The notes beneath the pieces are model-generated. The model worked only from the letters and a program-made list of their open reading frames with translations, had not been told where the DNA came from and did no database searches. Below, piece by piece: positions 44,138 through 56,460 of a stretch of DNA of 64,000 nt. The DNA is from Enterococcus haemoperoxidus ATCC BAA-382 (GTDB lineage Bacteria > Bacillota > Bacilli > Lactobacillales > Enterococcaceae). Each line of letters opens with the position of its first letter. Position 1 is the stretch's first letter. Location of the stretch: NCBI RefSeq assembly GCF_000407165.1, contig NZ_KE136480.1, positions 744,001 to 808,000 on the forward strand, given 5' to 3'. A program made the position numbers and the translations under genes.

Positions 44138-44166
44138 AATATAACAATATTTTTTATCGTTGTCAA
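44138..44166 (-). promoter_or_regulatory. adcA promoter
   Basis: Minus strand TTGACA (44166-44161), 17-base spacer, TATATT (44143-44138). Near-consensus, with the Zur box just downstream. The leader to ATG 43979 is about 150 bases. Confidence 0.8.
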
Positions 44167-44175
44167 GATACAAAT

Positions 44176-44218
44176 AAAAGACCAAGAAAAAAACAATTAC
44201 GCTTTTTTCTTGGTCTTT
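44176..44218 (-). terminator. Terminator of the yccF-type gene
   Basis: AAAGACCAAGAAAAAA pairs with TTTTTTCTTGGTCTTT, loop of 10 bases. It lies just upstream of the adcA promoter. Confidence 0.8.
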
Positions 44219-44234
44219 ATCTACTTTTTTAATA

Positions 44235-44618
44235 TTATTCCATATAAACACTATTTGTAGGCACTACCTGTGCTCCAAAGGGCATCAACGCAAGCTTAGC
44301 TAGTTTAAATGACTGCATCCCAAATGGAATTCCAATGATTGTCACGCATAAAATAATGCCACTGACACAATGACCTACCGCTAACCAAAAGCCACTAAAA
44401 ACCAGCCAAAGAATATTCACTAAAAATGAGGTAGTACTTGTGCTGTACACAACTTTTTTACCGAAGGGCCAAAAACTTAGACCTGCCAGTTTAAAACACT
44501 GTAATCCGATTGGAATCCCCACAATCGTAATACACCAAAGAATTCCTGCTAAAAGCCAAGTCAATCCTCCAAAAAATCCACCAAAGATAAACCAAATAAT
44601 ATTTCCTAGACAACCCAT
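44235..44618 (-). CDS. YccF family (DUF307) membrane protein
   Basis: 127 aa. Two copies of the YccF unit, each a hydrophobic pair of helices with GIPIGLQCFKLAGLSFWPFG and GIPFGMQSFKLAKLALMPFG, separated by about 60 residues. Inner-membrane protein of unknown function, common in bacteria. ATG 44618 behind AGGAGG. It stands alone between adcA and a divergent small gene. Confidence 0.88.
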   Translation of the reverse strand: MGCLGNIIWFIFGGFFGGLTWLLAGILWCITIVGIPIGLQCFKLAGLSFWPFGKKVVYSTSTTSFLVNILWLVFSGFWLAVGHCVSGIILCVTIIGIPFGMQSFKLAKLALMPFGAQVVPTNSVYME

Positions 44619-44797
44619 CTTAACTCCTCCTATTTCTACTTTAATTAGATAAAAATAGATTATACTACAAAAATAGAAAACAAACTCCTACTAAAAGCAT
44701 AAATTTACCAAACTATATAAAATCACTTGTGAACAATCAATAACTTAGTTACTATCGTAAGTATGAATCATTCTTTTACTAAGAAGGAGAGGATTTT

Positions 44798-45142
44798 ATG
44801 AGTACAGCAATTGTAGTTTATCAAAGTACACCCATGCTTGGAAAAAATAAATTTCCCAATGGTAATATTCTAGGGATGTTTAAACAAAATAAACTAGTAA
44901 CAACGTTAAATAGAGCCCTCGAAAAGGAGGGTAGTCACTGGTTAGCTGTTTTAGACAACTCTATAGCTGATATCGACGTTATTGCTCAAAAAGCTGATGC
45001 CATTATTTGTGTACCTGGATTGCAAAAGCAGTTTGATATCAAGAATTATCCTAAAGAAAAAGTGTTTTATTTTGATTCTTTACGTTATCATGAGTTAAAT
45101 CTAGATAAAGTTCTCAAATTTCTAGAGTCGATTGAACAATAA
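44798..45142 (+). CDS. Small alpha/beta protein of unknown function
   Basis: 114 aa, ATG 44798 with AGGAGAG upstream. Begins with an alternating beta strand and loop (STAIVVYQSTPMLGKNKFPNG), then helices and strands that suggest a small Rossmann-like or PTS IIB-like fold (ADAIICVPGLQKQFD). No catalytic motif that I recognise; Cys in IICVPG is at a place where PTS IIB proteins have their phosphate Cys much earlier, so that identity is weak. The next gene, a thioesterase, begins 20 bases later in the same operon. Confidence 0.6.
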   Translation: MSTAIVVYQSTPMLGKNKFPNGNILGMFKQNKLVTTLNRALEKEGSHWLAVLDNSIADIDVIAQKADAIICVPGLQKQFDIKNYPKEKVFYFDSLRYHELNLDKVLKFLESIEQ

Positions 45143-45161
45143 TATGAAAGGATTGATTGGT

Positions 45162-45533
45162 ATGCATTTATTAGACTATTTGAATGTTAAAACAACTGAA
45201 CTAACTAAAGAAAAAGTAGTTTTAACAATGAAAATAGAAGATTTCCATAAACAGCCTTATGGAATTTTACATGGAGGAATGAATGGTATTTTGATTGAAA
45301 CAGCCTGTAGTTTAGGTGCGAATGAACAGCTAGATGAGAATTCTTATGCAGTCGGTATCGATCTTCAAATCAATCACTTAAAAGGTGTTTCTGATGGTAC
45401 ATTAACAGTAATTGCAACTGCTGATCGAATCGGACAAGCAGTTCAAGTTTGGGAAGGAAAAATTTTTAACACCTCAGATGAGCTGACAGCAGTTGGTCGC
45501 TGTACATTGATGAGTCGCAAAATGGATACATAA
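45162..45533 (+). CDS. PaaI/YbgC-type hotdog thioesterase
   Basis: 123 aa from ATG 45162; AAAGGA 9 bases upstream favours it over an ATG at 45132 that lies in the previous gene. Hotdog fold with QPYGILHGGMNGILIETACSLGAN (helix with the catalytic Glu) and AVGIDLQINHLKG. Matches the short Gram-positive family that includes DHNA-CoA thioesterases (MenI). The menaquinone genes present here lack a separate thioesterase, so DHNA-CoA hydrolysis is a plausible role; it is 3.5 kb from menB on the other strand, so this stays inference. Confidence 0.8.
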   Translation: MHLLDYLNVKTTELTKEKVVLTMKIEDFHKQPYGILHGGMNGILIETACSLGANEQLDENSYAVGIDLQINHLKGVSDGTLTVIATADRIGQAVQVWEGKIFNTSDELTAVGRCTLMSRKMDT

Positions 45534-45534
45534 A

Positions 45535-45580
45535 TAGAGGTTCGGCAAAACGTAAAAATAGTTTTGTCAAACCTCTTTAT
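45535..45580 (+). terminator. Terminator after the thioesterase gene
   Basis: AGAGGTT...CAAAAC pairs with GTTTTG...AACCTCT, followed by TTATTTG. The stem has a 3-base mismatch. Confidence 0.75.
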
Positions 45581-45668
45581 TTGTTTCTAATTCGTTGAAT
45601 GCTTATTATGAAGGATTCAAAAATAAATAAATAAATAGACACTTTTTAAACGATCATTTAACTTTTCG

Positions 45669-46100
45669 CTAAATGATCTCCCCTGTGATAACTTTTAGCT
45701 TCATTAGCAAAGAAGACATCACTTCTAATTCCCTTTGATCCACTTCTGAATATTTTTGATTCATAATTTTTTCTCTTTCTTTTTTTACAAGTAAATACAT
45801 CAAGTTCAACTCTTCTGAGGTTAAATTTGATAGATAAACATGATTCGGCTCAGAGTAAGCAAATGCTTCTATTTCAAATGTTTCCGGATTCCGCTTTAGG
45901 CTCGTTCTGATCTGAAAACCATTTGAGAAGGTGATCATCTCAACATAAAGATACTCTGAAAAAGTAATCGGTCTACGTTCATAAATTGTTGTTTTTCCTC
46001 CAAATATTTCTAATATATTTTCAAGAAAGTTAGATAATGCCGTTCCAATATTTAATTGCTTTGAAAAAGTTTTAGATAATAATAATTTTTCTTGTGTCAT
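45669..46100 (-). CDS. Unknown small protein
   Basis: 143 aa, ATG 46100 behind AGAGG. Soluble; a beta-rich central part (YLYVEMITFSNGFQIRTSLKRNPETFEIEAFAYS) and a helical C-terminal half with charged residues. No membrane segment, no signal peptide, no family I recognise. It is flanked by the thioesterase operon and by gyrA and appears monocistronic. Confidence 0.6.
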   Translation of the reverse strand: MTQEKLLLSKTFSKQLNIGTALSNFLENILEIFGGKTTIYERRPITFSEYLYVEMITFSNGFQIRTSLKRNPETFEIEAFAYSEPNHVYLSNLTSEELNLMYLLVKKEREKIMNQKYSEVDQRELEVMSSLLMKLKVITGEII

Positions 46101-46200
46101 ATTTTTTACCTCTCACTTCTTATTACCCTTATTATAATCATACTTTTTTTCAAAACAAAGCAAAACGATATTATGTTTTTTTTGAATATAAAAAAGATGC

Positions 46201-46242
46201 AAAAAAAGAACACCTCAGCTTTCCACTGAAATGTTCTTTTTT
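46201..46242 (-). terminator. gyrA terminator
   Basis: AAAAGAACA(t)TTCAG pairs with CTGAGGTGTTCTTTT on the minus strand, ending in a long T run. Confidence 0.85.
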
Positions 46243-46244
46243 GT

Positions 46245-48761
46245 TTATTCTTCTGTTGTCTCTATGTCTGATGTCTCAGTTTCAACAACTGTCGTTTCTA
46301 CACTCTCAACTTCTTCAACGATTTCATCTGGCTCTGGCTCTACAACTGCCATCGTCACAACTTTTGCGTCATCTTCCATTCTCATCAAACGAACACCTAA
46401 TGTGGCACGCCCTGTTTGAGAAACTGAATCGACATTGAAACGAATAATGACACCTTTATTGGTGATTACTAGAATATCTTCATCACCACGAACAGTCGTA
46501 AGCCCCGCTAGCGGCCCATTTTTCGCTGTAATGTTGGCTGTCTTGATTCCTTTACCGCCACGGCCCTTCACAGGGTACTCAGAGGCTTTTGTACGCTTGC
46601 CGTAACCATTTTCCGTCAACACTAGAACTTCCGTGTCAGCGTCGAGTAGAGAGGCTCCTACGACGTAATCATCTTCTCTTAGACGAATACCACGCACACC
46701 AGATGCTGTACGTCCCATATCACGGACTGCTGTTTCAGCAAATGTCACAGAATAACCATTATGGGTTCCGATGATCATGTTTTGTTCGCCATTCGTTAAA
46801 ACAACATTGACTAGCTCATCATCTTCTTTTAGACCGATTGCGATCAAACCATTGCTTCTAATGTTAGAGAATGCTTTGACTGCTGTACGTTTAACAGTCC
46901 CTTTACGAGTCGTGAAGAATAGATAATGTCCTTCTTCTGCTTGTCCTTCAACAGCGATGATTGCTTGGATCTTCTCACTAGAGTCGATACCTAACATATT
47001 GATTACAGGAATTCCTTTAGCTGTTCTGCCATATTCAGGAATTTCATATCCTTTAGCACGATAGACTTTACCGTTATTCGTGAAGAATAATAACGTATCA
47101 TGGGTTGAACAAGAAACAAGATTTTTCACGAAATCATCATCATGAACACCCATTCCCTGAACACCACGACCACCACGGCGTTGTGCTCTAAATTCACTAT
47201 TTGCCATTCGTTTGATGTAGCCATTGTTCGTCAAAGTAATCACGACTTCGGCTTCTTCGATCAAGTCTTCATCTTCTAAACTTAGAACTTCACCGACTAA
47301 TAGTTCTGTACGGCGAGCGTCACCGTATTTATCATGAATCTCACCTAACTCTGTTTTGATGATTTCAACTACACGTTCTGGTCGAGCTAAAATATCATTC
47401 AAATCAGCAATGAATTTCAATAATTCTTGATACTCATTTTCGATCTTATCACGTTCTAAACCTGTTAAACGGCGTAAACGCATATCTAAAATCGCTTGTG
47501 CTTGACGATCTGAAAATTCAAAACGTTCAATCAAAGAAGCTTTTGCTTCATCATCTGCTTTTGAGTTTCGAATAATTGCGATGATCTCATCAATGTGATC
47601 TAACGCAATTCGTAACCCTTCTAAGATATGAGCACGCGCTTCAGCTTTTTTCTTATCAAATTCTGTACGACGTGTAATAACTTCTTTTTGATGCTCTATA
47701 TAATTTTCAAGAATTTCTTTCAAGCTCAAAATCTTAGGAATCCCTTTTTCGATTGCCAACATATTAAAACCAAAAGAGGTTTGCAATGCCGTCATTTTAT
47801 AAAGGTTATTCAAGATAACAGAGGCACTGACATCACGACGAACATCAATGACGATCCGCATACCTTCACGAGAAGATTCATCACGTAAATCAGTGATTCC
47901 TTCGATTCTTTTTTCACGATGTAATTCTGAAATCCGTTCAATCAAGCGAGCTTTGTTGACCATATACGGCAATTCAGATACTAAGATACGCTCTTTACCG
48001 TTTGGCATATCAACGATCTCAACTTTAGCACGAATTGTAATCGATCCTCGACCTGTTTCATAGGCGCGACGGATACCTGATTTACCCATAACTAAACCAC
48101 CTGTTGGGAAATCTGGTCCAGGTAATACTTCCATCAATTCATTGGTTGTTGCATCGGGATTTTCCATCAATAAACTTGCAGCTTCGATTACTTCCGCTAA
48201 ATTATGAGGTGGAATATTGGTTGCCATCCCAACAGCGATCCCTGTCGTTCCATTCACTAACAGGTTAGGGAAACGTGCTGGCAGTACATCTGGTTCTTGT
48301 TCTGAATCATCATAGTTTCCATGAAAATCGACTGTATTTTTATTGATATCACGTAACATTTCCAACGCAATCTTACTCATTCTAGCTTCGGTATAACGCA
48401 TGGCAGCAGCGCCATCACCATCGACAGAACCGAAGTTCCCGTGTCCATCAACTAACATACTACGGTAGCTAAACGGTTGAGCCATTCGTACCATTGCTTC
48501 ATAAATGGATGAATCTCCGTGTGGATGGTACTTACCCATAACGTCCCCAACGATACGAGCTGATTTTTTATGTGGTTTGTCTGGTGTTACACCTAACTCA
48601 TTCATCCCATATAAAATACGGCGATGAACTGGTTTTAACCCATCACGAACATCCGGCAACGCACGCGCCACAATAACGCTCATTGCATAATCAATGAAGG
48701 ATTCTTTCATTTCACTGGTCAGATTGACGTCTTGAATGTTCTCTTTGATTTCTTCACTCAT
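46245..48761 (-). CDS. gyrA: DNA gyrase subunit A
   Basis: 838 aa. Breakage-reunion domain with catalytic Tyr in [13 protein letters not shown] (residues about 118-126), quinolone-pocket sequence [17 protein letters not shown] with Ser83-equivalent serine and Glu intact (sensitive-type). C-terminal pinwheel with GyrA box [10 protein letters not shown] and repeats. The last 40 residues are acidic ([17 protein letters not shown]), typical in enterococci. Makes the DNA-cleaving core of gyrase with GyrB, whose gene ends 20 bases upstream on the same strand. Confidence 0.97.
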   Translation of the reverse strand: MSEEIKENIQDVNLTSEMKESFIDYAMSVIVARALPDVRDGLKPVHRRILYGMNELGVTPDKPHKKSARIVGDVMGKYHPHGDSSIYEAMVRMAQPFSYRSMLVDGHGNFGSVDGDGAAAMRYTEARMSKIALEMLRDINKNTVDFHGNYDDSEQEPDVLPARFPNLLVNGTTGIAVGMATNIPPHNLAEVIEAASLLMENPDATTNELMEVLPGPDFPTGGLVMGKSGIRRAYETGRGSITIRAKVEIVDMPNGKERILVSELPYMVNKARLIERISELHREKRIEGITDLRDESSREGMRIVIDVRRDVSASVILNNLYKMTALQTSFGFNMLAIEKGIPKILSLKEILENYIEHQKEVITRRTEFDKKKAEARAHILEGLRIALDHIDEIIAIIRNSKADDEAKASLIERFEFSDRQAQAILDMRLRRLTGLERDKIENEYQELLKFIADLNDILARPERVVEIIKTELGEIHDKYGDARRTELLVGEVLSLEDEDLIEEAEVVITLTNNGYIKRMANSEFRAQRRGGRGVQGMGVHDDDFVKNLVSCSTHDTLLFFTNNGKVYRAKGYEIPEYGRTAKGIPVINMLGIDSSEKIQAIIAVEGQAEEGHYLFFTTRKGTVKRTAVKAFSNIRSNGLIAIGLKEDDELVNVVLTNGEQNMIIGTHNGYSVTFAETAVRDMGRTASGVRGIRLREDDYVVGASLLDADTEVLVLTENGYGKRTKASEYPVKGRGGKGIKTANITAKNGPLAGLTTVRGDEDILVITNKGVIIRFNVDSVSQTGRATLGVRLMRMEDDAKVVTMAVVEPEPDEIVEEVESVETTVVETETSDIETTEE

Positions 48762-48780
48762 GAATTTATCTCCTTCTTCA

Positions 48781-51840
<3,060 letters not shown>

Positions 51841-51854
<14 letters not shown>

Positions 51855-52083
51855 CGACTGCCTCGCCTTTTTTGACCATAAAAAAAGTACCTTCTTCAGG
51901 TATCTCGAGCATCATACCAGCATATAATTTTCTACCGCGGCGATTCTCTAACTCTCCATCTACGAAAACACTATTTTCGGCTAGGTACCATTTGGCAGCA
52001 CCGCCACTGCTGATAACATCGGCTTCTTTTAAGACTTGACCTAGTGTCATGTAATCAGTTTCTAAAACAATCGTCTTTTTCAA
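51841..52083 (-). CDS. yaaA: S4-domain RNA-binding protein YaaA
   Basis: 80 aa from TTG 52083 (GAGGG upstream). S4 domain: LGQVLKEADVISSGGAAKWYLAENSVFVDGELENRRGRKLYAGMMLEI. Always found between dnaN and recF in Firmicutes; ribosome- or RNA-related role unproven. Start codon TTG is unusual but supported by the binding site. First gene of the yaaA-recF-gyrB-gyrA run. Confidence 0.92.
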
Positions 52084-52395
52084 AATGCATCCCTCTTTTT
52101 TGTCTTCACTTTTACTCTTATATTATACTCTTTTTTACGTCAAAAAACAAATTTATCCGTCTAATTTTCTTTCTAAGCAATTTTGAATGCAATCGATAAA
52201 AAATATTCTATCGATTAAAAAAGGCTTAAAATGCATTTTAAGGAGAAATTTGTAAGTTTTGTCTCTTAAAATTTTTTTCAGTGTTTCTCATTTAAGGTTT
52301 TTTTTGAAAAATAATTGACTTATACAGTCTAACGATATACAATCTAATTGTACAGTCACACTGTATACAATAATTTTATAAAAGGTGTACACTAA
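52084..52395. other. Region between yaaA and padR with promoter and operator
   Basis: 312 bases. Rightward promoter TTGACT (52315-52320), 17 bases, TACAAT (52338-52343). TACAGT-CAC-ACTGTA (52351-52365) forms a perfect dyad at the predicted start site, with another TACAGT half-site in the spacer (52323-52328). The left part is AT-rich with no gene. Confidence 0.7.
52351..52365. promoter_or_regulatory. Probable PadR autoregulatory operator
   Basis: TACAGTCACACTGTA, a perfect dyad around a 3-base centre, immediately after the padR -10. An extra TACAGT lies at 52323-52328. PadR repressors bind such AT-rich dyads in their own promoters. Confidence 0.6.
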
Positions 52396-52704
52396 ATGGC
52401 TATAAATAAGATTTTACCTCTAACAGAAACAACTTTTTATATTATGATGTCACTCATTGAACCTTCTCATGGATATGCCATCATGCAAAAAGTAGAAGAA
52501 ATAAGCAATGGTCGAGTACGCATTGCAGCTGGCACAATGTATGGCGCAACAGAAAATTTATTAAAACAAAAGCTAATTTGTGAGGTTCCTGGAGAAGATA
52601 AACGTCGGCGCGTATACAAATTAACAACTGCTGGCAAAAAAGTTTTAAAGCTTGAAGTCGAACGGTTAAAAGAATTAGTAATACTTGCTAACAATTTATT
52701 ATAG
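52396..52704 (+). CDS. PadR family transcriptional regulator
   Basis: 102 aa. Winged-helix PadR protein: TTFYIMMSLIEPSHGYAIMQKVEEISNGRVRIAAGTMYGATENLLKQKLI and RRRVYKLTTAGKKVLKLE. Short type without a long C-terminal dimerisation helix extension. It is followed 9 bases later by a DUF2812 gene, a common pair in Firmicutes in which the regulator controls its own operon. It probably responds to membrane or envelope stress, but the ligand is unknown. Confidence 0.92.
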   Translation: MAINKILPLTETTFYIMMSLIEPSHGYAIMQKVEEISNGRVRIAAGTMYGATENLLKQKLICEVPGEDKRRRVYKLTTAGKKVLKLEVERLKELVILANNLL

Positions 52705-52713
52705 GAGGAACAA

Positions 52714-53316
52714 ATGAAAAAGTTAAAATTATTCATTGATATAAAAAAAGAAGAACAGTATTTAAAGGAAATGGCTGAACAAGGTTGGGCTCTGGTAAAA
52801 TGTAACGTTTGGGGTATCTATACATTTGAAAAGATAGCGCCAAAAACGCTGAATTACAGAATTGACTATCAGACATTCAAAAAGAAAGCTGATTATATTG
52901 CGTATCTGACTTTATTTGAAGATAGTGGTTGGCAGCATATCAGTGGTACAAAGAGTAGTGGTTTTCAATTTTTTGTACCGTTAAACAGTAACAATCAAGA
53001 TTTAGATATATTTTCAGATACCTCATCAAGTAATGAACGGTATAAACGTTTATATGATCAAGCTATTCTATGGGCGACATTGATGATTCTTTATTTCTTT
53101 CTGTTGCAGCCTTCATTTGAAAATATCTCTTCATGGTATTTGACTTCAAGTATTTGGGCATATACTGGTTTTCAATTGTTTGGAATGATCCTTGTGCAAA
53201 CATTCTTTTTGAGCCTTCAGATAATGCCTATGATGTTTTTTATGTTTGGTGCTGTCTACTTTACAATTATGGGAACCAAAGCAAAAAAACTTATAAAGAA
53301 ATATGAGACTGGATAA
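52714..53316 (+). CDS. DUF2812 membrane protein
   Basis: 200 aa. N-terminal soluble part (residues 1-105) with FIDIKKEEQYLKEMAEQGWALVKCN and YRIDYQ...YLTLFEDSGWQHISGTKSSGFQFF, the DUF2812 signature, then two membrane helices (about 112-135 and 145-185). Unknown function, standard partner of PadR regulators. ATG 52714 behind AGGAGG. Ends before a terminator shared with dnaN. Confidence 0.9.
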   Translation: MKKLKLFIDIKKEEQYLKEMAEQGWALVKCNVWGIYTFEKIAPKTLNYRIDYQTFKKKADYIAYLTLFEDSGWQHISGTKSSGFQFFVPLNSNNQDLDIFSDTSSSNERYKRLYDQAILWATLMILYFFLLQPSFENISSWYLTSSIWAYTGFQLFGMILVQTFFLSLQIMPMMFFMFGAVYFTIMGTKAKKLIKKYETG

Positions 53317-53355
53317 TATCCCTATCTTGATCTTAGCTACGATAAACATAAAAAT

Positions 53356-53394
53356 GTGTGAGTGAAAAACTGAAATTTAGTTTTTCACTCACAC
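53356..53394. terminator. Shared terminator between the DUF2812 gene and dnaN
   Basis: Perfect 16-bp stem GTGTGAGTGAAAAACT with its complement, 7-base loop, T-run on the plus strand (and A-run before it). Confidence 0.9.
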
Positions 53395-53409
53395 GTTTTT
53401 TTAAATTTT

Positions 53410-54540
53410 TTAATTTGTACGAACTGGCGTAATCAATTGAATAAAGTCTAAATCAGTTTCTGTTGGTTCTAAGGTAAATGGACGAATCGCAGAAATAAAT
53501 TTAACTGTAATGCTCATATCTCCAAATGCACGTAAGGCATCTTTCATATAATCTGGGTTGAAAGAAATTTCCAATGGATCACCTGTTACTTTTTCGTAAT
53601 TTAATGGTTCTTCCACTTTACCAATTTCTGGAGAATTTCCATAAAGAACAACCGAATCAGAAGTAATAGCTAAACGAACAATATTATTACGACCTTCATG
53701 TGACAATAAAGATGCACGATCGATGGCTGATAAAAGTTCGGGAACATAAAAATCAATTTCAGTATTAAAGCTTGTTGGAATCAAACGATTTGTATCAGGA
53801 TAATTTCCTTCTAACAAACGAGAATAGAAATACATATTTTGTGTTTTGAATAATACTTGATTTTCCATGATACTGATTTCGACCATTTCTTCTTCATTTG
53901 TAAATGAACGAGAAAGTTCAGTCAGACTTTTTCCTGGAATTACAATATTGAAATTTTCAGCTGCTTGTTCAATTGGGATGATTCGTTGACTCAAACGATG
54001 TGAATCTGTTGCTACAGCTAATAATTTTTGATTTTCTAAAATAAAGTGAACACCCGTCAAAATTGGACGACTTTCATGAAGAGAAACTGCGAAACCTGTT
54101 TCATTGATAATTTTTGTCAACAGGTGCACTGGTAATTGAATTTGGTTTTTAGCATCGATTACAGGAAGATGTGGATAATTATCTGCATCTAATCCGTTAA
54201 CTGTAAAATCAGCTTTTCCGGATGTGATTGCTACTTGGTTGTTGTCTAACACTTCTAAAGTAAACATATCTTCTGGTAATTTACGGATGATTTCTCCAAA
54301 AAAACGTGCTTGTAAAACAATACTCCCTGTTGATTCGATTGTCATTTGAGCTTTTTCGTCTTCTTTACTTAGGAAACTTTCAATAGAGATATCTGCGTTA
54401 CTACCTGTTAGGGATAATCCTTCGTCAGTTAAAACGATTTTTACACCTGTTAAAATTGGAATAGTAGTTTTAGAAGAAATCGCTCTTTGAACGGTTTGTA
54501 ATTCTTGTAAGAATGTATTTCTTTTTACGGTTAATTTCAT
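53410..54540 (-). CDS. dnaN: DNA polymerase III beta subunit (sliding clamp)
   Basis: 376 aa, three clamp domains. N-terminal MKLTVKRNTFLQELQTVQRAISSKTTIPILTGVKI, KADFTVNGLDADNYPHLPVI, HESRPILTGVHFIL, ATDSHRLSQRII and PVRTN at the end. Encircles DNA and tethers the polymerase. Follows dnaA by about 200 bases that hold origin sequences. ATG 54540 behind AAGGAG; a remnant of the structured repeat (TTTTAAAAGC at 54569-54578) lies just upstream. Confidence 0.97.
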   Translation of the reverse strand: MKLTVKRNTFLQELQTVQRAISSKTTIPILTGVKIVLTDEGLSLTGSNADISIESFLSKEDEKAQMTIESTGSIVLQARFFGEIIRKLPEDMFTLEVLDNNQVAITSGKADFTVNGLDADNYPHLPVIDAKNQIQLPVHLLTKIINETGFAVSLHESRPILTGVHFILENQKLLAVATDSHRLSQRIIPIEQAAENFNIVIPGKSLTELSRSFTNEEEMVEISIMENQVLFKTQNMYFYSRLLEGNYPDTNRLIPTSFNTEIDFYVPELLSAIDRASLLSHEGRNNIVRLAITSDSVVLYGNSPEIGKVEEPLNYEKVTGDPLEISFNPDYMKDALRAFGDMSITVKFISAIRPFTLEPTETDLDFIQLITPVRTN

Positions 54541-54739
54541 AATGATTGAACTCCTTTTTAATTGATTTTAAAAGCATAAATTTTGCTAAGACAGTTTTGT
54601 ATTTATATATAAATAAATAATAAAAGTAGTAGGTCCTGTTAATTCTGTGGAAAAGTCAGGAAATGAAATAAAACAGAAGTTTTCCACCTGTGCATAACTT
54701 GTGGAAAACTTTTTGCTTTTTCACTTTTTTATCCACAGG
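54541..54739. other. oriC, downstream (dnaA-dnaN) part
   Basis: DnaA boxes: TTATCCACA at 54729-54737 (perfect), TGTGGAAAA at 54646-54654 and 54700-54708, TGTGCATAA at 54689-54697. Next to the boxes is AAG-TAG-TAG (54624-54632), then a very AT-rich stretch (54590-54623) that fits an unwinding element with a DnaA-trio, as in B. subtilis. Confidence 0.75.
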
Positions 54740-56083
54740 CTATGAATTAAGCAAGTTTTTGATTTCCCCAACTTCTTTTTGAATTGTCGGATCTTTTTCC
54801 ATTAATTGTTGGATCTTTTCGTGAGCATGGATCACCGTAGTATGATCTTTTCCGCCAAACTCGGCACCGATTTTTGGTAGAGAATTTTCGGTCATCTCCC
54901 TAGAAAGGTACATCGAGATCTGTCTAGGAACAACAATTGATTTCACACGTTTTTTGCCTTTTAAATCTTTTAATTGGATATGGTAATACTTTGCCACTTC
55001 TTCTTGGATTTGTAAAATCGATAGATGATTTTGACTGCCGACAGATTTTAAAGATTTTAATGCATCAGCAGCTAGACTTGTTGTAATATCCTCACCATTA
55101 ATCGTAGCAAATGCTTGAACTCGGACTAGAGCGCCTTCTAATTCACGAATATTTGAATCGATCTGGCCGGCAATGTAACTAAGCGTATCATCAGGAATTT
55201 CCAAGCGTTCTGCATCGGCTTTTTTACGTAAAATGGCAATTCGAGTCTCTAAATCAGGCGGCGTGATATCTACAGATAAGCCCCAAGCAAAACGAGAAAC
55301 TAACCGTTCAGGTAGTTTTGGAATATCGTTAGGTGGTCGATCACTTGTCAGTACGATTTGTTTGTTTTCGTTATACAAATCGTTAAAGGTGTGGAAAAAT
55401 TCTTCCAATGTTGCTTCTTTTTCGGCTAAAAATTGAATATCATCGACAAGTAGAAGATCAACATTTCGGTATTCTTTTCTAAATTGTTCTGAATTCTTGG
55501 TTTGGATTGAATTGATAAACTCATTTGTAAATGTTTCGCTACTGACGTACTTTACTTTAGCATCTGGTTGGTTTTGCAGCATTTGATGACCGATAGCATG
55601 CATTAAATGTGTTTTTCCTAAACCAACACCGCCATAAAAGAATAACGGATTATAGATAGAACCAGGATCTTCTGCTACAACTAAGGCTGCAGCGTGAGCC
55701 ATTTGGTTCCCTTTTCCGATAACGAATGTGTCAAAAGAATACTTTGGATTCAACAAAGCTTTTTTCCCATGTTCAGCAATTTTTTCTTGCGTAACAGGGG
55801 CTTTTTTCTCTTCTGTGACAGGCATCGTTTCTTTTTCACCAGTAATAACAAAATGAGGCATCACTTCAGCACCAGTCAATTTAAAGCCGGTTTCAACGAT
55901 TTTTGCGGCTAAATTCTTTTCCCAATAGTCTTTATGAACAGCAGAAGGAACTTCTAACCATAATTGGTTATTCTCCAACTTTAGCGGTTGCGTTGTTTTT
56001 ATCCAAGCGTCAAAACTTGGCGCAGATAAAACAGATTGGTAAGTATCTTCCAGATCTTTCCAGAAACTTTCCATATCGGGCAT
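54740..56083 (-). CDS. dnaA: Chromosomal replication initiator DnaA
   Basis: 447 aa. Domain I (1-80), linker, AAA+ domain with FFYGGVGLGKTHLMHAIGHQ (Walker A), VDLLLVDDIQFLAEKEATLEEFFHTFN (Walker B) and arginine-finger region ERLVSRFAWGL, and domain IV with the signature KIGAEFGGKDHTTVIHAHEKI that reads DnaA boxes. Starts at ATG 56083 with AGGAGG upstream. Gene order dnaA-dnaN with box clusters on both sides is the usual Firmicute origin. The leader is long and contains a structured repeat copy. Confidence 0.98.
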   Translation of the reverse strand: MPDMESFWKDLEDTYQSVLSAPSFDAWIKTTQPLKLENNQLWLEVPSAVHKDYWEKNLAAKIVETGFKLTGAEVMPHFVITGEKETMPVTEEKKAPVTQEKIAEHGKKALLNPKYSFDTFVIGKGNQMAHAAALVVAEDPGSIYNPLFFYGGVGLGKTHLMHAIGHQMLQNQPDAKVKYVSSETFTNEFINSIQTKNSEQFRKEYRNVDLLLVDDIQFLAEKEATLEEFFHTFNDLYNENKQIVLTSDRPPNDIPKLPERLVSRFAWGLSVDITPPDLETRIAILRKKADAERLEIPDDTLSYIAGQIDSNIRELEGALVRVQAFATINGEDITTSLAADALKSLKSVGSQNHLSILQIQEEVAKYYHIQLKDLKGKKRVKSIVVPRQISMYLSREMTENSLPKIGAEFGGKDHTTVIHAHEKIQQLMEKDPTIQKEVGEIKNLLNS

Positions 56084-56100
56084 ATGGTGACCTCCTTAAT

Positions 56101-56220
56101 TTAAAAGCGGAACAAACCATTTAGCTCTGATAGAAAAATTGGAAATTATGACTAAGGTATTTTTTCCTTATTCATAGTTTATCTTTTTTCCGAAGAGCTG
56201 GCTTGTGCAGCTAGGGTAAT
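56101..56220 (-). repeat. Structured repeat directly upstream of dnaA
   Basis: Full copy ending TTTTAAATTAAGGAGG at the dnaA binding site. Stems: ACAAGCC/GGTTTGT, AGCTCT/AGAGCT and TAAGG/CCTTA, all changed together compared with other copies. Confidence 0.8.
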
Positions 56221-56335
56221 ATACAGTAACAACGTTCCGCGTTGCCTCACCTTATACTTCTTAACATCAAATAATGAATAGAGGCAACTAGACATCTCAG
56301 ACCAATCAATATCTTCTCATGATTTGGCATGTTTC

Positions 56336-56460
56336 AAAGTAAAAGTGCATAGGGCTCGTCCAGTTCTGATAAGAAAAAAGAGAGTGGCATTTTTTGCCAG
56401 AATCAGTTTGTATTCTTTTTCCAAATTTAACAAGAAGCTGACCCATAGAACGGAACAAAT
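56336..56460 (-). repeat. Degenerate second repeat upstream of dnaA
   Basis: Decayed copy: GTAAAAGTGCATAGGGCTCGTCCAG at the start and a weak hairpin with GGCATTTTTTGCC inside. Ends in AACGGAACAAAT. Confidence 0.5.
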
